From the NCBI RefSeq assembly GCF_014656355.1, contig NZ_BNCG01000008.1, positions 1-64,000 on the forward strand: a DNA stretch of 64,000 bases. Reading direction: 5' to 3'. The notes beneath the pieces are model-generated. The model saw nothing but the letters and a program-made list of their open reading frames with translations, was not told the DNA's origin and did no database searches. Positions within the stretch are counted from its first letter, which is position 1. Each line of letters starts with the position of its first letter. The DNA comes from Camelimonas fluminis (lineage in GTDB: Bacteria > Pseudomonadota > Alphaproteobacteria > Rhizobiales > Beijerinckiaceae). The translations under genes and the position numbers were made by a program. Positions 36,414 through 45,216 of this stretch are shown here, one piece after another.

Positions 36414-37277
36414 ATGTCGTCGCGTCAATACGTCCTGTCACTCGCCTGCCCCAACCAGCCAGGCATCGTCGCCGCCGTCGCCAATACGCTGTTTACGCTG
36501 GGCGGCAACATTCTGGACGCCAACCAGTATGACGACACCGAGACTGGCGTGTTTTTCATGCGCGTGACGTTCAACGTGGTGGTGGGCGAGGCAGGGCTTG
36601 AGGAGGCGCGCAGCGCCTTCGCCGGCCCGGCGGCGCGGTTCGGCATGAAATGGTCGGTGCGCGATCGCGGCGTGCGTCGCAAGGTGCTGCTGCTGGCCTC
36701 GAAATTCGACCATTGCCTGACCGACCTGCTGTATCGCTGGCGCATTGGCGAAATCCCCATGGACGTGGTCGGCGTCGTCTCGAACCACCCCCGTGAAACC
36801 TACGCCACCGCCGATCTGGGCGACCTGCCGTTCCATTATCTGCCGGTGGCGCCGGGCGACAAATCCGTCCATGAAGGCGAAATCCGCCGCATCATCGCCG
36901 ACACCGGCGCCGAGCTGGTTGTGCTGGCGCGCTATATGCAAATTCTGTCGGCGGAGCTTTCGGACGAGCTGGCCGGGCGCTGCATCAATATCCATCATTC
37001 ATTCCTGCCCGGTTTCAAGGGCGCGAAGCCCTACCACCAGGCCCATGCGCGCGGCGTCAAGGTGATCGGCGCCACGGCGCACTATGTCACCAGCGATCTG
37101 GACGAAGGCCCGATCATCGCCCAGGACGTGGAGCACATCACCCACCAGGACCGCCCGGAAGACCTGGTGCGCAAGGGACGCGACATCGAGCGCCGCGTGC
37201 TGGCCCGCGCCATCTCCTGGCACCTTGACGACCGGGTGTTCCTCAATGGCCGCAAGACCGTGGTGTTCCGGGACTGA
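36414..37277 (+). CDS. purU: Formyltetrahydrofolate deformylase
   Basis: 287 aa. Hydrolyses 10-formyl-THF to formate and THF, balancing the one-carbon pool and feeding formate to purine synthesis. It has an N-terminal ACT domain (about 1-85; [20 protein letters not shown]) and a formyltransferase-like catalytic domain with [28 protein letters not shown] (Asn and His of the active site) and [16 protein letters not shown] (with the catalytic Asp). Length is normal for PurU (about 285). The ATG at 36414 gives the canonical N terminus. Downstream lies IS debris, so no operon partner is evident. Confidence 0.95.
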   Translation: MSSRQYVLSLACPNQPGIVAAVANTLFTLGGNILDANQYDDTETGVFFMRVTFNVVVGEAGLEEARSAFAGPAARFGMKWSVRDRGVRRKVLLLASKFDHCLTDLLYRWRIGEIPMDVVGVVSNHPRETYATADLGDLPFHYLPVAPGDKSVHEGEIRRIIADTGAELVVLARYMQILSAELSDELAGRCINIHHSFLPGFKGAKPYHQAHARGVKVIGATAHYVTSDLDEGPIIAQDVEHITHQDRPEDLVRKGRDIERRVLARAISWHLDDRVFLNGRKTVVFRD

Positions 37278-37382
37278 CAGGCCGGCGCCGAAGACCTGCT
37301 TCCGGCATGCGCATCCCTCCATACGGAGTGGCGAGACGCATGTCGGAACCCGGAAAAATTCAACCAGGTCGTGAACCCATAA

Positions 37383-37673
37383 ATCGCGGGCTGGCAACGG
37401 CAGGCTGACGCCACAAGCAAGGTCGTTAAGGCAGCATCCCTCCGCGATAAGGGCGCTTTCGCCAATATCCCGCCCAAGGCCAACTGGCGTTCGAAGCCCT
37501 ATTTCAGCACGTGGCTCTATCGAGAGCGGAACCTGATTGAGCGCTTCTTTTCCAAGCTGAAGCAATTCCGCCGCGTGGCAACGCGCTATGACAAGTTGGC
37601 CGAAAACTTCCTCGCCATGGTCCAACCCGCATCAATGCACCTGTGGCTCCGGCTTTATGGGCCTGCGGACTAA
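37383..37673 (+). pseudogene. IS5-family transposase, C-terminal remnant
   Basis: Reading this frame to the TAA at 37671 gives about 96 codons. The last 80 look like the end of an IS5-family transposase: ANIPPKANW, then LYRERNLIERFFSKLKQFRR with the Glu of the DDE triad (YREx...E pattern), then VATRYDKLAENFLAMVQ and LWLRLYG. The upstream part is cut off by a stop codon and unrelated sequence, so the DDE core is gone and the fragment is dead. Terminal repeats were not found. It lies at the junction between purU and a low-GC polysaccharide flippase gene and is probably a scar of the event that brought that block in. Confidence 0.85.
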
Positions 37674-37881
37674 TATATTGATATAATTTATGAATTCGAC
37701 ATTTGTTAGCCGCATGATCTCAAGGCGGCTGCAAACTCCAGACCGGCTCCCCTGGCGTCTGGCGGGGCCTTGATGACCACGTGATCTTTTCCTCTGGGCG
37801 GAGCGCCCGCCCAGAGCGTGATCATGGTCCAATGGAGTTGCGCAGCTTTCATGGAGCAATACGGGGAGGGCGCAAGCCGGA
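37674..37881. other. Junction sequence with AT-rich segment and inverted repeat
   Basis: Begins with a very AT-rich stretch (about 37671-37700). It contains a 10-bp inverted repeat, CTCTGGGCGG (37792-37801) and CCGCCCAGAG (37807-37816), without a T-run. No gene is supported. It is probably debris at the junction next to the IS remnant. Confidence 0.45.
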
Positions 37882-39405
37882 TCACGGCTTGGACAGACTC
37901 CGGACCCCAGCCAGTTTCCGCCCCCATCCTCTCCAGTCGATCCTGGCGATAAATTGGGCCGCCATCCTGAAAGCCACCGCCTCGAAACGATCGGGACGAC
38001 CAGACAAAACCCATGTAAAATAGACGGAAGCAAGGTATACAACCGAAAATATGACCCCGTATATCAACAACTCAAGAACAATTCCAACCTCGAAAACATG
38101 AGAATGAAATATAAAATACACGGTAGCGGCTGCAAATATATTGGAAATGATCGGGCGATACAGAACGCCTGACTGATCAACAATTCGCGCGCCTGCGAAA
38201 TCGCGGATGAGGATCATGCTGGTGACGGTTGTGATGAGCGCGGCTCCGACCTTGGCCACAAGAGCGCCGGCGACGCCCCACAGCGCGATGCCCACAAGCG
38301 CCATGGGCACATAAACCAGCAATTCCACCACGAGTCTGATGGTCACGGATTTCAGACGGTTCGACAGCAGGGCGAAGATCCACATCGTGCTGCCAGGAAG
38401 GTGCAGGATCACGATCAGGCATAGCGCCTGGAACACTGGCGTGACATCAAGCCATTTCTCCCCCAAGAGAAGTGTGACGAGCGGCTCCGACATGCAGATC
38501 ATGAATACAAATATGGGCGACATCAGCAGAAAAACGCCGCCAGAAGCCTTCAGATATGCATCGCTGTAAGAAGCCTGCCCTTTCGGAAGCATGGCGAGGA
38601 GCGGGCGGATCAGGGGATACAGCACGGACTGAAGCGGAATCGACGACAGATCGGAAGAAATTGTATAACCACCGAAGGTATGCGCATCGACAAAACGCGG
38701 CAGGATCAGGCGGTCGAGTTGCCAGTTCATGGACGAAATCAGTTGCGACAGCATGTTCCACCCGACAAGGTCCGAGAAGATCCTCCAGTTGATCAGGGTT
38801 AGCCGGATGGGCATGGGAGCCATCCAGTAGGAAATGCCCATCATGATGGCCGGGCCGAGAACCGTGGCGGCGACAAGCGCCCAATAGCTCCCGGTTGCCA
38901 CCGCGATGACAATGGCCGTGATCGCGCCGGCCAGCTTGCCTGCGACCTCCATCTTGACCTCGGGGCGGAAATTCATCGCCCTGGCGAAAATAACCATTCG
39001 CGGGTTGATGAGGCCCCGCATGATGGGCGCAAGCGCCAGAACGCAGATCAGCTCCACCAGCCTTGGCTCTCCGTAAAGGAAGGCGATCGGCCAGGACAGC
39101 GCCGCCAGCAGCAAGCCAATCGCAAGCCCGCGCAGCAGCCCCAGGGTAAAGGCCGTCTGCAGCATCCCGTCTGTAACGTCGATGGACCGGATAAGGGCGG
39201 CGGACAGCGGCAATTCAAAGATGGCTTCGACAATCAGGATGGTCGTCATCGCCATGGCGACCAGGCCGAAATCCGCCGGCCCGAGGCAGCGCGCCAGTAT
39301 GAGGAGACCGGTAAAATCAACCAGCTTGGACGCCAGCTTCGAGCCGATCACCCAGAAGCCGGCCTTGATGGTCTGCCGCGGATGAATGTTTGCTGTGTCA
39401 GCCAT
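37882..39405 (-). CDS. Wzx-type polysaccharide flippase (oligosaccharide exporter family)
   Basis: About 507 aa with some twelve to fourteen membrane helices. The N terminus (KAGFWVIGSKLASKLVDFTG followed by LLILARCLGPADFGLVAMA) is the signature of the WzxC/polysaccharide synthesis family, which flips undecaprenyl-linked repeat units across the inner membrane. The ATG at 39405 has TGAGG six bases ahead; a TTG four codons earlier is less likely. The 3' third is much poorer in GC than the rest of the window. It is divergent from a GT2 gene and adjacent to an IS5 remnant. It likely works with the Wzy-like and ExoY-like proteins encoded about 15-20 kb away. Confidence 0.88.
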   Translation of the reverse strand: MADTANIHPRQTIKAGFWVIGSKLASKLVDFTGLLILARCLGPADFGLVAMAMTTILIVEAIFELPLSAALIRSIDVTDGMLQTAFTLGLLRGLAIGLLLAALSWPIAFLYGEPRLVELICVLALAPIMRGLINPRMVIFARAMNFRPEVKMEVAGKLAGAITAIVIAVATGSYWALVAATVLGPAIMMGISYWMAPMPIRLTLINWRIFSDLVGWNMLSQLISSMNWQLDRLILPRFVDAHTFGGYTISSDLSSIPLQSVLYPLIRPLLAMLPKGQASYSDAYLKASGGVFLLMSPIFVFMICMSEPLVTLLLGEKWLDVTPVFQALCLIVILHLPGSTMWIFALLSNRLKSVTIRLVVELLVYVPMALVGIALWGVAGALVAKVGAALITTVTSMILIRDFAGARIVDQSGVLYRPIISNIFAAATVYFIFHSHVFEVGIVLELLIYGVIFSVVYLASVYFTWVLSGRPDRFEAVAFRMAAQFIARIDWRGWGRKLAGVRSLSKP

Positions 39406-39973
39406 GCCGCGCCTCAATGTCCAATGCGTGGAAACTCGCGTGGAGACTTGACGGGTGAAGGCGGCGCGGGCCGGGCGCCATACCGGTTTTCGCGGAGCCT
39501 CGATCCTGGCGCATCCATGCCAGCGCTTCGGCTCCCTGGTTCAGCACGTCGCGGATCACGGCCCTGACTGACAGGGCTAACTGCAATTGCATGGCCAAAT
39601 TCACGCCCATTTCACGTCATTCAGGGAACCGGACGTGACCGCGCAAAAGACACGACGCAGGCGCCAGACCAGCATGGCGACTATCGGGAAGACGGAGCTG
39701 CGCCCCAACTCATACAAAAGCGGGCCGCGCGGGTTCCCGTTACGACCTTTGCGCTGGGGGGGCGCCCGTTGGCGTATGGGCGCGTCCTATTTCGGTACTC
39801 GGCCCGGAGCGTCGCCCTGTTCAATCTGAAAAAATCCAGCAGCCGGCATGGCCCGGCGCCGGCGGCGCCGTCAGCGAACCCGATTCCTGGCGCATCAGAA
39901 GCCAGGGGCGTCGCACGGGCGCCGGAGGCGAAACCATCCATCCCGGCTTGCGGCGTCGCCTGCCGGAAGGGTC
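39406..39973. promoter_or_regulatory. Divergent region between flippase and glycosyltransferase
   Basis: About 570 bp. Holds both promoters, but I could not identify their elements. Short frames here have no domains. Confidence 0.4.
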
Positions 39974-40885
39974 ATGAGGCAGCGCATGCACATCACTGTC
40001 GTCATCGCCACGATCAACCGGCCGGAACTGGTCGCCCGGACCCTGGGACATCTGGCGGGACAGCAGCGGGCGCCCGACCAGATCATTCTCTCGGCCCCTG
40101 GGCCGGAGCACCTCGGCGACAGCTCGCTGATCAATATCCCGCGCGGCGTCACTGTCCGCGGCGTGTTCGGCGCGCGCGGCTCATGCGCGCAACGCAACGT
40201 CGCGCTCGACATGGCGGAGCACGCCACTGACATCATCGTCTTCTTCGATGACGATTTCCTGCCCTCACCGGACTATCTCGCGAATCTGGAAACTGCATTC
40301 GCCGGGAACCCTGACTATGCGGTTATCCGGGGACACGCCGTCATGGATGGCGCCCATGGGGCCGGCTTCACCTTCGAGGAAGGAATCGCCGGCCTCCCGC
40401 AGGTTGGCGCGGTCGCCGCCCGTTATCCGGCGGTGCAGGACCTGGCGGGCGGCTACGGCTGCAACATGAGCGTCCGGGCCAGCGCCGTATGCGGATTGCG
40501 GTTTGACGAGCGCCTGCCGCTCTATGGCTGGCAGGAGGATATCGACTTCACCAGCCAGTTCAGACCGCGGGGCCGCATTGTGGCGCTCGGAAATCTGACC
40601 GGCGTGCATCTGGGCGTCAAGGGCGGCCGGGTCAGCGGCCTGTGCTTCGGCTACTCCCAGGTGGTCAATCCCGTGTATCTCATCCGCAAGGGCACGATGA
40701 CCGCCAATTTTGGCCGCCGGCTGATTCTGCGCAACCTGGCGGCGAACATCGCGCGAAGCCTGCGACCGGAACCATGGATCGACCGTCGCGGCCGCCTGCG
40801 CGGCAACCTCATCGCCGCAGCCCACGTGCTTCTCGGCCGCATCGAGCCGGAATACATCCTGAAGCTTCAGGGCAAGCGCCCATGA
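39974..40885 (+). CDS. GT2 family glycosyltransferase
   Basis: About 303 aa, GT-A fold. MHITVVIATINRPELVARTL is the first strand and helix. A long GARGSCAQRNVALDMA segment precedes FFDDD (91-95), the metal site. GGYGCNMSVRA and GWQEDIDF supply the acceptor region and the ED catalytic pair. ATG at 39974 (GGAAGGG upstream) or 39986 (GAGG upstream) could be the start; the much longer frame extension is Arg-rich and rejected. It is divergent from the flippase gene, supporting a role in the same exopolysaccharide. The sugar is not predictable. Confidence 0.85.
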   Translation: MRQRMHITVVIATINRPELVARTLGHLAGQQRAPDQIILSAPGPEHLGDSSLINIPRGVTVRGVFGARGSCAQRNVALDMAEHATDIIVFFDDDFLPSPDYLANLETAFAGNPDYAVIRGHAVMDGAHGAGFTFEEGIAGLPQVGAVAARYPAVQDLAGGYGCNMSVRASAVCGLRFDERLPLYGWQEDIDFTSQFRPRGRIVALGNLTGVHLGVKGGRVSGLCFGYSQVVNPVYLIRKGTMTANFGRRLILRNLAANIARSLRPEPWIDRRGRLRGNLIAAAHVLLGRIEPEYILKLQGKRP

Positions 40886-40950
40886 ACACGCGCCACGCAG
40901 GCCCGTGAGGCGTGCGGGAGGCATGAGATCCGATCCCGGCCTGGCAGGGT

Positions 40951-40980
40951 AAAAAACCCGCCAGACAAAGCCTGGCGGGT
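40951..40980 (-). terminator. Rho-independent terminator of the substrate-binding protein gene
   Basis: 9-bp perfect stem (ACCCGCCAG at 40956-40964, CTGGCGGGT at 40972-40980) with a seven-base loop. On the minus strand it is followed by a run of Ts (the A-run at 40951-40956). It lies 33 bp past the stop of the gene at 41014. Confidence 0.88.
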
Positions 40981-41013
40981 CTTCGGGCTGGTTGCCACAG
41001 GTGATCCCAGACC

Positions 41014-42219
41014 TCAATCGGCGCTGATCTTCTCCAGGGTCTTCCAGAGCTTTCCGTCGAACTCGGCCACATAGAGCGTCCTGAACGGCGAATAGTCATC
41101 CGGCGTCGTGTTGTAGGTCACACCTGAAATCAATGCCGGCGACGTGACGTCCTTCATGGTCGTCGCCTGTTTCAGGACATTGGCCCGCGTCAGGTCATCG
41201 CCGCACAGCTCAAGGATCTTGCCCATCACCACCGCCTGGGCGTAGCCGGCGAAGGCAAGATCATTGCCCGGATCGACGTTCGGGAGGTACTTCGCCCGGA
41301 ACGCCTCGAACGCCTTCATCGCCGGATCATCGGCGTACTGGGGATCGCCGGCGTTCTTGCGATATTTCACCGTCACCATGCCGATGGCGTTCTCCGGCCC
41401 GGCCGCCTGGATCAGATTGGACGACGTGGAGCCGCTCATGATGAGATGCAGCGGCTTCCAGCCGATTTCCGCGACCTTGCGGATCGACTGGGACGTGGCC
41501 TTGCCCGTGGTGACGTTGAAGAACACATTGGCCCCGGCATTCTTCAATTTGATGATCTGGCTGTCGACGGTGGGGTCGGACAACTCATAGCTCAGCTCCT
41601 GCACGATCATCTGGTCGGCCTTCGGCCCCAGCGCCGCGCGCAGCTCGCGGATGAATTCCTTGCCGAGTTCATCGTGCTGGGCAAGGATGCCGATCTTCGG
41701 ATCCGGCTGCTTCGCCAGAATGTACTTGGCCAGAATTTTGGCCTCGGTGGCGTACATGGGCAGACCAGGGGTCGTCCACGGGAACTGCTTCGGATCATTC
41801 CAGCGGCCAGCGCCGGTGTTCAGCAGCAACTGCGGCACGCCCTTCGCATTGAGGTATTTCTGGACCGCGCCCTGGGTCGCGGTGCCGAGCGAGGCGAACA
41901 GGGCGAGCACCTGCTCGCTTTCAACCAGACGCCGCGTCGCCTCCACGGTCTTCGGCGGGCTGTAGGCGTCGTCCAGCGACAGCACCGTCACCTTGCGCCC
42001 GTTGACGCCCCCCTTCGTGTCGTTGAGCATCTCGAAATAGGCGGTCGCGGCGCGTCCAAGGGCGCCGTAAGGCGAGCCAGGACCGCTATGCGGCACTGTA
42101 TTGCCAAGCTTGATCGTCGTGTCCGTCGCGCCAGGATCGTACTTCTTTTCCGCCAGCGCCGGCGCGGCGCCCAGAACGAGAGCAAGCGCAACCCCGCCGC
42201 ACAGCTTCATCAGTTTCAT
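41014..42219 (-). CDS. Branched-chain amino acid type ABC substrate-binding protein
   Basis: 401 aa with a Sec signal (MKLMKLCGGVALALVLGAA, then PALAEKK). The mature protein is a Leu/Ile/Val-binding (type I periplasmic) fold: TIKLGNTVPHSGPGSPYGAL at the start, LFASLGTATQGAVQ in the first lobe, GILAQHDELGKEF at the second-lobe crossover, and FAGYAQAVVMGKIL late. Binds an amino acid, amide or aromatic acid in the periplasm. No permease or ATPase gene lies nearby, so it is an orphan that must share or recruit a transporter encoded elsewhere. A strong terminator follows. Confidence 0.9.
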   Translation of the reverse strand: MKLMKLCGGVALALVLGAAPALAEKKYDPGATDTTIKLGNTVPHSGPGSPYGALGRAATAYFEMLNDTKGGVNGRKVTVLSLDDAYSPPKTVEATRRLVESEQVLALFASLGTATQGAVQKYLNAKGVPQLLLNTGAGRWNDPKQFPWTTPGLPMYATEAKILAKYILAKQPDPKIGILAQHDELGKEFIRELRAALGPKADQMIVQELSYELSDPTVDSQIIKLKNAGANVFFNVTTGKATSQSIRKVAEIGWKPLHLIMSGSTSSNLIQAAGPENAIGMVTVKYRKNAGDPQYADDPAMKAFEAFRAKYLPNVDPGNDLAFAGYAQAVVMGKILELCGDDLTRANVLKQATTMKDVTSPALISGVTYNTTPDDYSPFRTLYVAEFDGKLWKTLEKISAD

Positions 42220-42373
42220 CGGATCCGTTCCCTCTTGGTTATCCGCACGCTCCTGCTGACAGGACGTCCGGAGACATAACCGGCGGCGGCCATTGACAAC
42301 GCAGGGTCCCGCCGGGTCAACCCGGACAACAAAATCCGTTGCATTTACCGGCTTGCGGCAGCAGTTTCACCGC

Positions 42374-43681
42374 ATGCGCCCAACGGCCCCACCCGCATTT
42401 CCCGCCGAGCCTTCCGCCTTGCTGCGCCGGCTGTTTGAGGCCGCGATCCGCGCCGCCGATCCGGCGCGAATCGTGCCGGCCGCCCTGCCGCCACGGCCAA
42501 AAGGACGCACCATCGTCGTTGGCGCCGGCAAGGCGTCTGCGGCCATGGCCCGCGCACTGGAGCAAGCCTGGAACGGGCCGCTGCAAGGTCTCGTCATCAC
42601 CCGCTATGGCCATGGAGTTCCGTGCCAGCGCGTCCGCGTTGTTGAAGCGGCGCACCCGACGCCAGACGCCGCCGGCCTCGCCGCCACCCACGACATGCTG
42701 GCGCTGCTGGATGACCTGGGACCTGACGATCTGGTCATCGCGCTGATTTCCGGCGGCGGCTCGGCCTTGATGACGTCGCCCGCCGGCGGCGTCACGCTCG
42801 CCGACAAACAGGCGATCAATGACGCGTTGCTGGCCAGCGGCGCCACGATCAGCGAGATCAATACGGTGCGCAAGCACCTCTCCGCCGTGAAGGGCGGGCG
42901 TCTGGCGGCCCGCGCCGCGCCGGCGCATGTGGTCGCGCTACTGATTTCCGACGTCCCAGGCGATGATCCCGCCGTCATCGCCTCGGGGCCGACAGCGGCC
43001 GACCCGGGCAGCCGCCAGGATGCGCAGGCCGTTCTGGCGCGTTACGCCATCGACGCCCCCGCCAGCGTCCAGGCCTGGCTGGAAAATCCGGAGAGCGAGA
43101 GCATCAAACCCGGCGATGCGCGGCTGACGCATGTCGACACGCGGATCATCGCCGCGCCGGGCCTTTCGCTGAAGGCGGCGGCGGATGTCGCCCGCCGTGA
43201 AGGCGTAACCCCGGTCATTCTCGGCGACGCTATCGAGGGTGAAGCGGCGGAAGTGGGCCGGGCCTTCGCGGGCATCGCGCGCCATGCGGCGTCCGCCGCC
43301 GCGCCGTTTGGCCGCCCCTGCGTCCTGCTGAGCGGCGGCGAGACAACGGTAACCCTGCGGAAACCACCGGACGCGACGGCGCGCGGCGGTCGCAACGTCG
43401 AGTTTCTGCTGGCCATGTGCCTGCAACTGGGCGGCGCCGATCATGTCCACGCGTTGGCCGCCGACACCGACGGCGTCGACGGCGCGGCGGAGATCGCCGG
43501 CGCGCTGATCCGGCCCGACACGCTGGCGCGGGCCGCCGCCGCCGGCCTGGACGCCCGCACCTTCCTTGCCCGCCACGATGGCCACGGCTTTTTTGAAGCG
43601 CTTGGCGACAGCCTGGTGACCGGGCCAACCCTGACCAACGTCAATGATTTCCGGGCGATGCTCATCACGCAGGCGACATGA
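42374..43681 (+). CDS. Glycerate 2-kinase / hydroxypyruvate reductase (MOFRL family)
   Basis: About 435 aa. Phosphorylates D-glycerate to 2-phosphoglycerate (GckA/TtuD group; older annotations say hydroxypyruvate reductase). It has the DUF4147-type N-terminal domain with VVGAGKASAAMARALE, LISGGGSALMTSPAGGVTL, INTVRKHLSAVKGGRLA and LISDVPGDDPAVIASGPT. The C-terminal MOFRL domain has LLSGGETTVTLR, GGRNVEFLLA and ALAADTDGVDG. The ATG at 42374 gives the usual family N terminus; the TTG 27 codons upstream is rejected. It connects glycolate/serine or glyoxylate routes to glycolysis, and stands near glycerol genes but is not in an operon with them. Confidence 0.92.
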   Translation: MRPTAPPAFPAEPSALLRRLFEAAIRAADPARIVPAALPPRPKGRTIVVGAGKASAAMARALEQAWNGPLQGLVITRYGHGVPCQRVRVVEAAHPTPDAAGLAATHDMLALLDDLGPDDLVIALISGGGSALMTSPAGGVTLADKQAINDALLASGATISEINTVRKHLSAVKGGRLAARAAPAHVVALLISDVPGDDPAVIASGPTAADPGSRQDAQAVLARYAIDAPASVQAWLENPESESIKPGDARLTHVDTRIIAAPGLSLKAAADVARREGVTPVILGDAIEGEAAEVGRAFAGIARHAASAAAPFGRPCVLLSGGETTVTLRKPPDATARGGRNVEFLLAMCLQLGGADHVHALAADTDGVDGAAEIAGALIRPDTLARAAAAGLDARTFLARHDGHGFFEALGDSLVTGPTLTNVNDFRAMLITQAT

Positions 43682-43927
43682 CATATCTGGTTGATTTGAC
43701 ATAACTTCCTGACAAGCCACAGCATTCACCATGCCGGAAGCGCGTCGGCGCTGGACATATGGGACGCTTGATCCATATCATCACGTAACGATAACAGGAC
43801 GGCGGCGCGACCAATTCAGCTCCCGGGCCGGATTTTTGTCGATGCCCAACCGGCCTGACGCATATCATGCATGCGACGCCGCGGCGGTTTCGCATCAACA
43901 ATTGCTTCACGGGAGAAGACACGCGCC

Positions 43928-45178
43928 ATGACGGGGGAAGCAGCAGCCGGACAGGGTCCAGTCGTTATTGTCGGAGCCGGACATGCCGGCGGATCCGCCG
44001 CCGTGGCCCTGCGCCAGGCTGGCTTTGCCGGGCCAATCGCGCTGGTTGGCGACGAACCGCACCTTCCTTACCAGCGCCCGCCCCTGTCGAAAGCCTGGCT
44101 GAAGGGCGAGGCGGCGGACAACGCCCTCGCCCTGAAGGGCGACGACTGGTACGCCGCCAACCACATTGACCTGCACCTCGGCGTCACCGCCAGCGCGCTT
44201 GATCCGGCGGCCAGGACCGTGACCCTTTCGGATGGAACCGCGCTGGCCTATGGCGCGCTCATCCTCGCCACCGGCGCCCGGGCGCGGCTGCTGCCTGGCA
44301 TGGCGCAACCTCTGGCAGGCGTGCTGACCCTGCGCAACCGCGCCGACGCTGACGCGCTCCGGCAACGCCTTGGTCCCGGCAAACGCCTCGTCATCATCGG
44401 CGCTGGCTATGTGGGGCTCGAAGTAGCCGCATCGGCGCTCGCAGCTGGCGGCGAGGTCACGGTGCTGGAGCGCGAGCCACGGGTTCTCGCCCGGGTCGCC
44501 AGCCCGGAGATGTCCGGTTTCTTCAACCGGCTGCACGCCGGGCGGGGCGTGGATCTGCGCACCGGCGTCACTGTCGCGGCTATCGAAGCCCAAGATGGCG
44601 TCGTGACCGGCGTGCGCCTCGCCAGCGGGGAAACGCTGCCCTGCAACGCCGTGCTGGTTGGCATCGGCGCCATTCCCAATGTGGAGCTGGCTGTCGCGGC
44701 TGGCCTCGCCTGTGACGACGGCGTCATTGTCGATGGCGACGCCCGCACCTCCGATCCGCATATCTTCGCCATCGGCGACGTCACGCGCCGTCCGCTGCCG
44801 CTGTATGAGCGCATGACGCGACTGGAAAGCGTCCCCAGCGCCCTGGAGCAGGCCAGGCAGGCGGCAAACGCCATCGTCGGCAAGCCGGCGCCGGCCAGCG
44901 AGACGCCGTGGTTCTGGTCAGACCAGTATGAAGTGAAGCTGCAGATCGCCGGATTGCCTTTCGACGCCGACCTGCGGGTGACGCGCGGCGAGCCGGACAG
45001 CGGCCATTTCGCCGTATTTCATCTGGGCGCCGGCCGGTTGCTGGCGGTGGAGGCCGCCAATGCGCCGCAGGAGTTCATGGCGGCGAAAATGCTGATCCAC
45101 CAGCGTAAATCGGTCGACCCAGCGCTGCTGGCGGACACCGCGATCACCATGAAGGACGTCATGGCGGCGGCGCGATAG
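43928..45178 (+). CDS. FAD-dependent ferredoxin/rubredoxin reductase-like oxidoreductase
   Basis: 416 aa. FAD site VIVGAGHAGGSAAVALRQAG near the N terminus, LILATGARARLL at the end of the first part, and NAD(P)H site VIIGAGYVGLEVAASALA. The second FAD motif FAIGDVTRRPLPLYERMTRL carries the typical ExVPSALEQAR that follows. A C-terminal reductase domain (about 325-405; PWFWSDQY) completes the fold. Such proteins pass electrons from NAD(P)H to a [2Fe-2S] ferredoxin for P450s or dioxygenases. No ferredoxin, P450 or oxygenase gene is nearby, so its partner is unknown. The ATG at 43928 has GGGAGAAG upstream. Confidence 0.9.
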   Translation: MTGEAAAGQGPVVIVGAGHAGGSAAVALRQAGFAGPIALVGDEPHLPYQRPPLSKAWLKGEAADNALALKGDDWYAANHIDLHLGVTASALDPAARTVTLSDGTALAYGALILATGARARLLPGMAQPLAGVLTLRNRADADALRQRLGPGKRLVIIGAGYVGLEVAASALAAGGEVTVLEREPRVLARVASPEMSGFFNRLHAGRGVDLRTGVTVAAIEAQDGVVTGVRLASGETLPCNAVLVGIGAIPNVELAVAAGLACDDGVIVDGDARTSDPHIFAIGDVTRRPLPLYERMTRLESVPSALEQARQAANAIVGKPAPASETPWFWSDQYEVKLQIAGLPFDADLRVTRGEPDSGHFAVFHLGAGRLLAVEAANAPQEFMAAKMLIHQRKSVDPALLADTAITMKDVMAAAR

Positions 45179-45188
45179 CAGGTTTCCG

Positions 45189-45209
45189 GCGAAGCGGACG
45201 CCGCTTCGC
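45189..45209. repeat. Palindromic repeat, copy 2
   Basis: GCGAAGCGG and CCGCTTCGC around ACG, identical in its 21 bases to the core of the element at 32874-32902. It lies between the convergent ends of the flavoprotein and glycerol kinase genes, where it could also act as a terminator stem. Confidence 0.7.
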
Positions 45210-45216
45210 GTTTCCC

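Noticed and set aside
36999-37625. 208-codon minus-strand frame across purU and the IS remnant
   Set aside because: It is antisense to both purU and the transposase fragment, each of which has clear family motifs.
37792-37816. Inverted repeat after the flippase gene as a terminator
   Set aside because: The 10-bp stem is not followed by a T-run on either strand, so it was only noted in the junction sequence.
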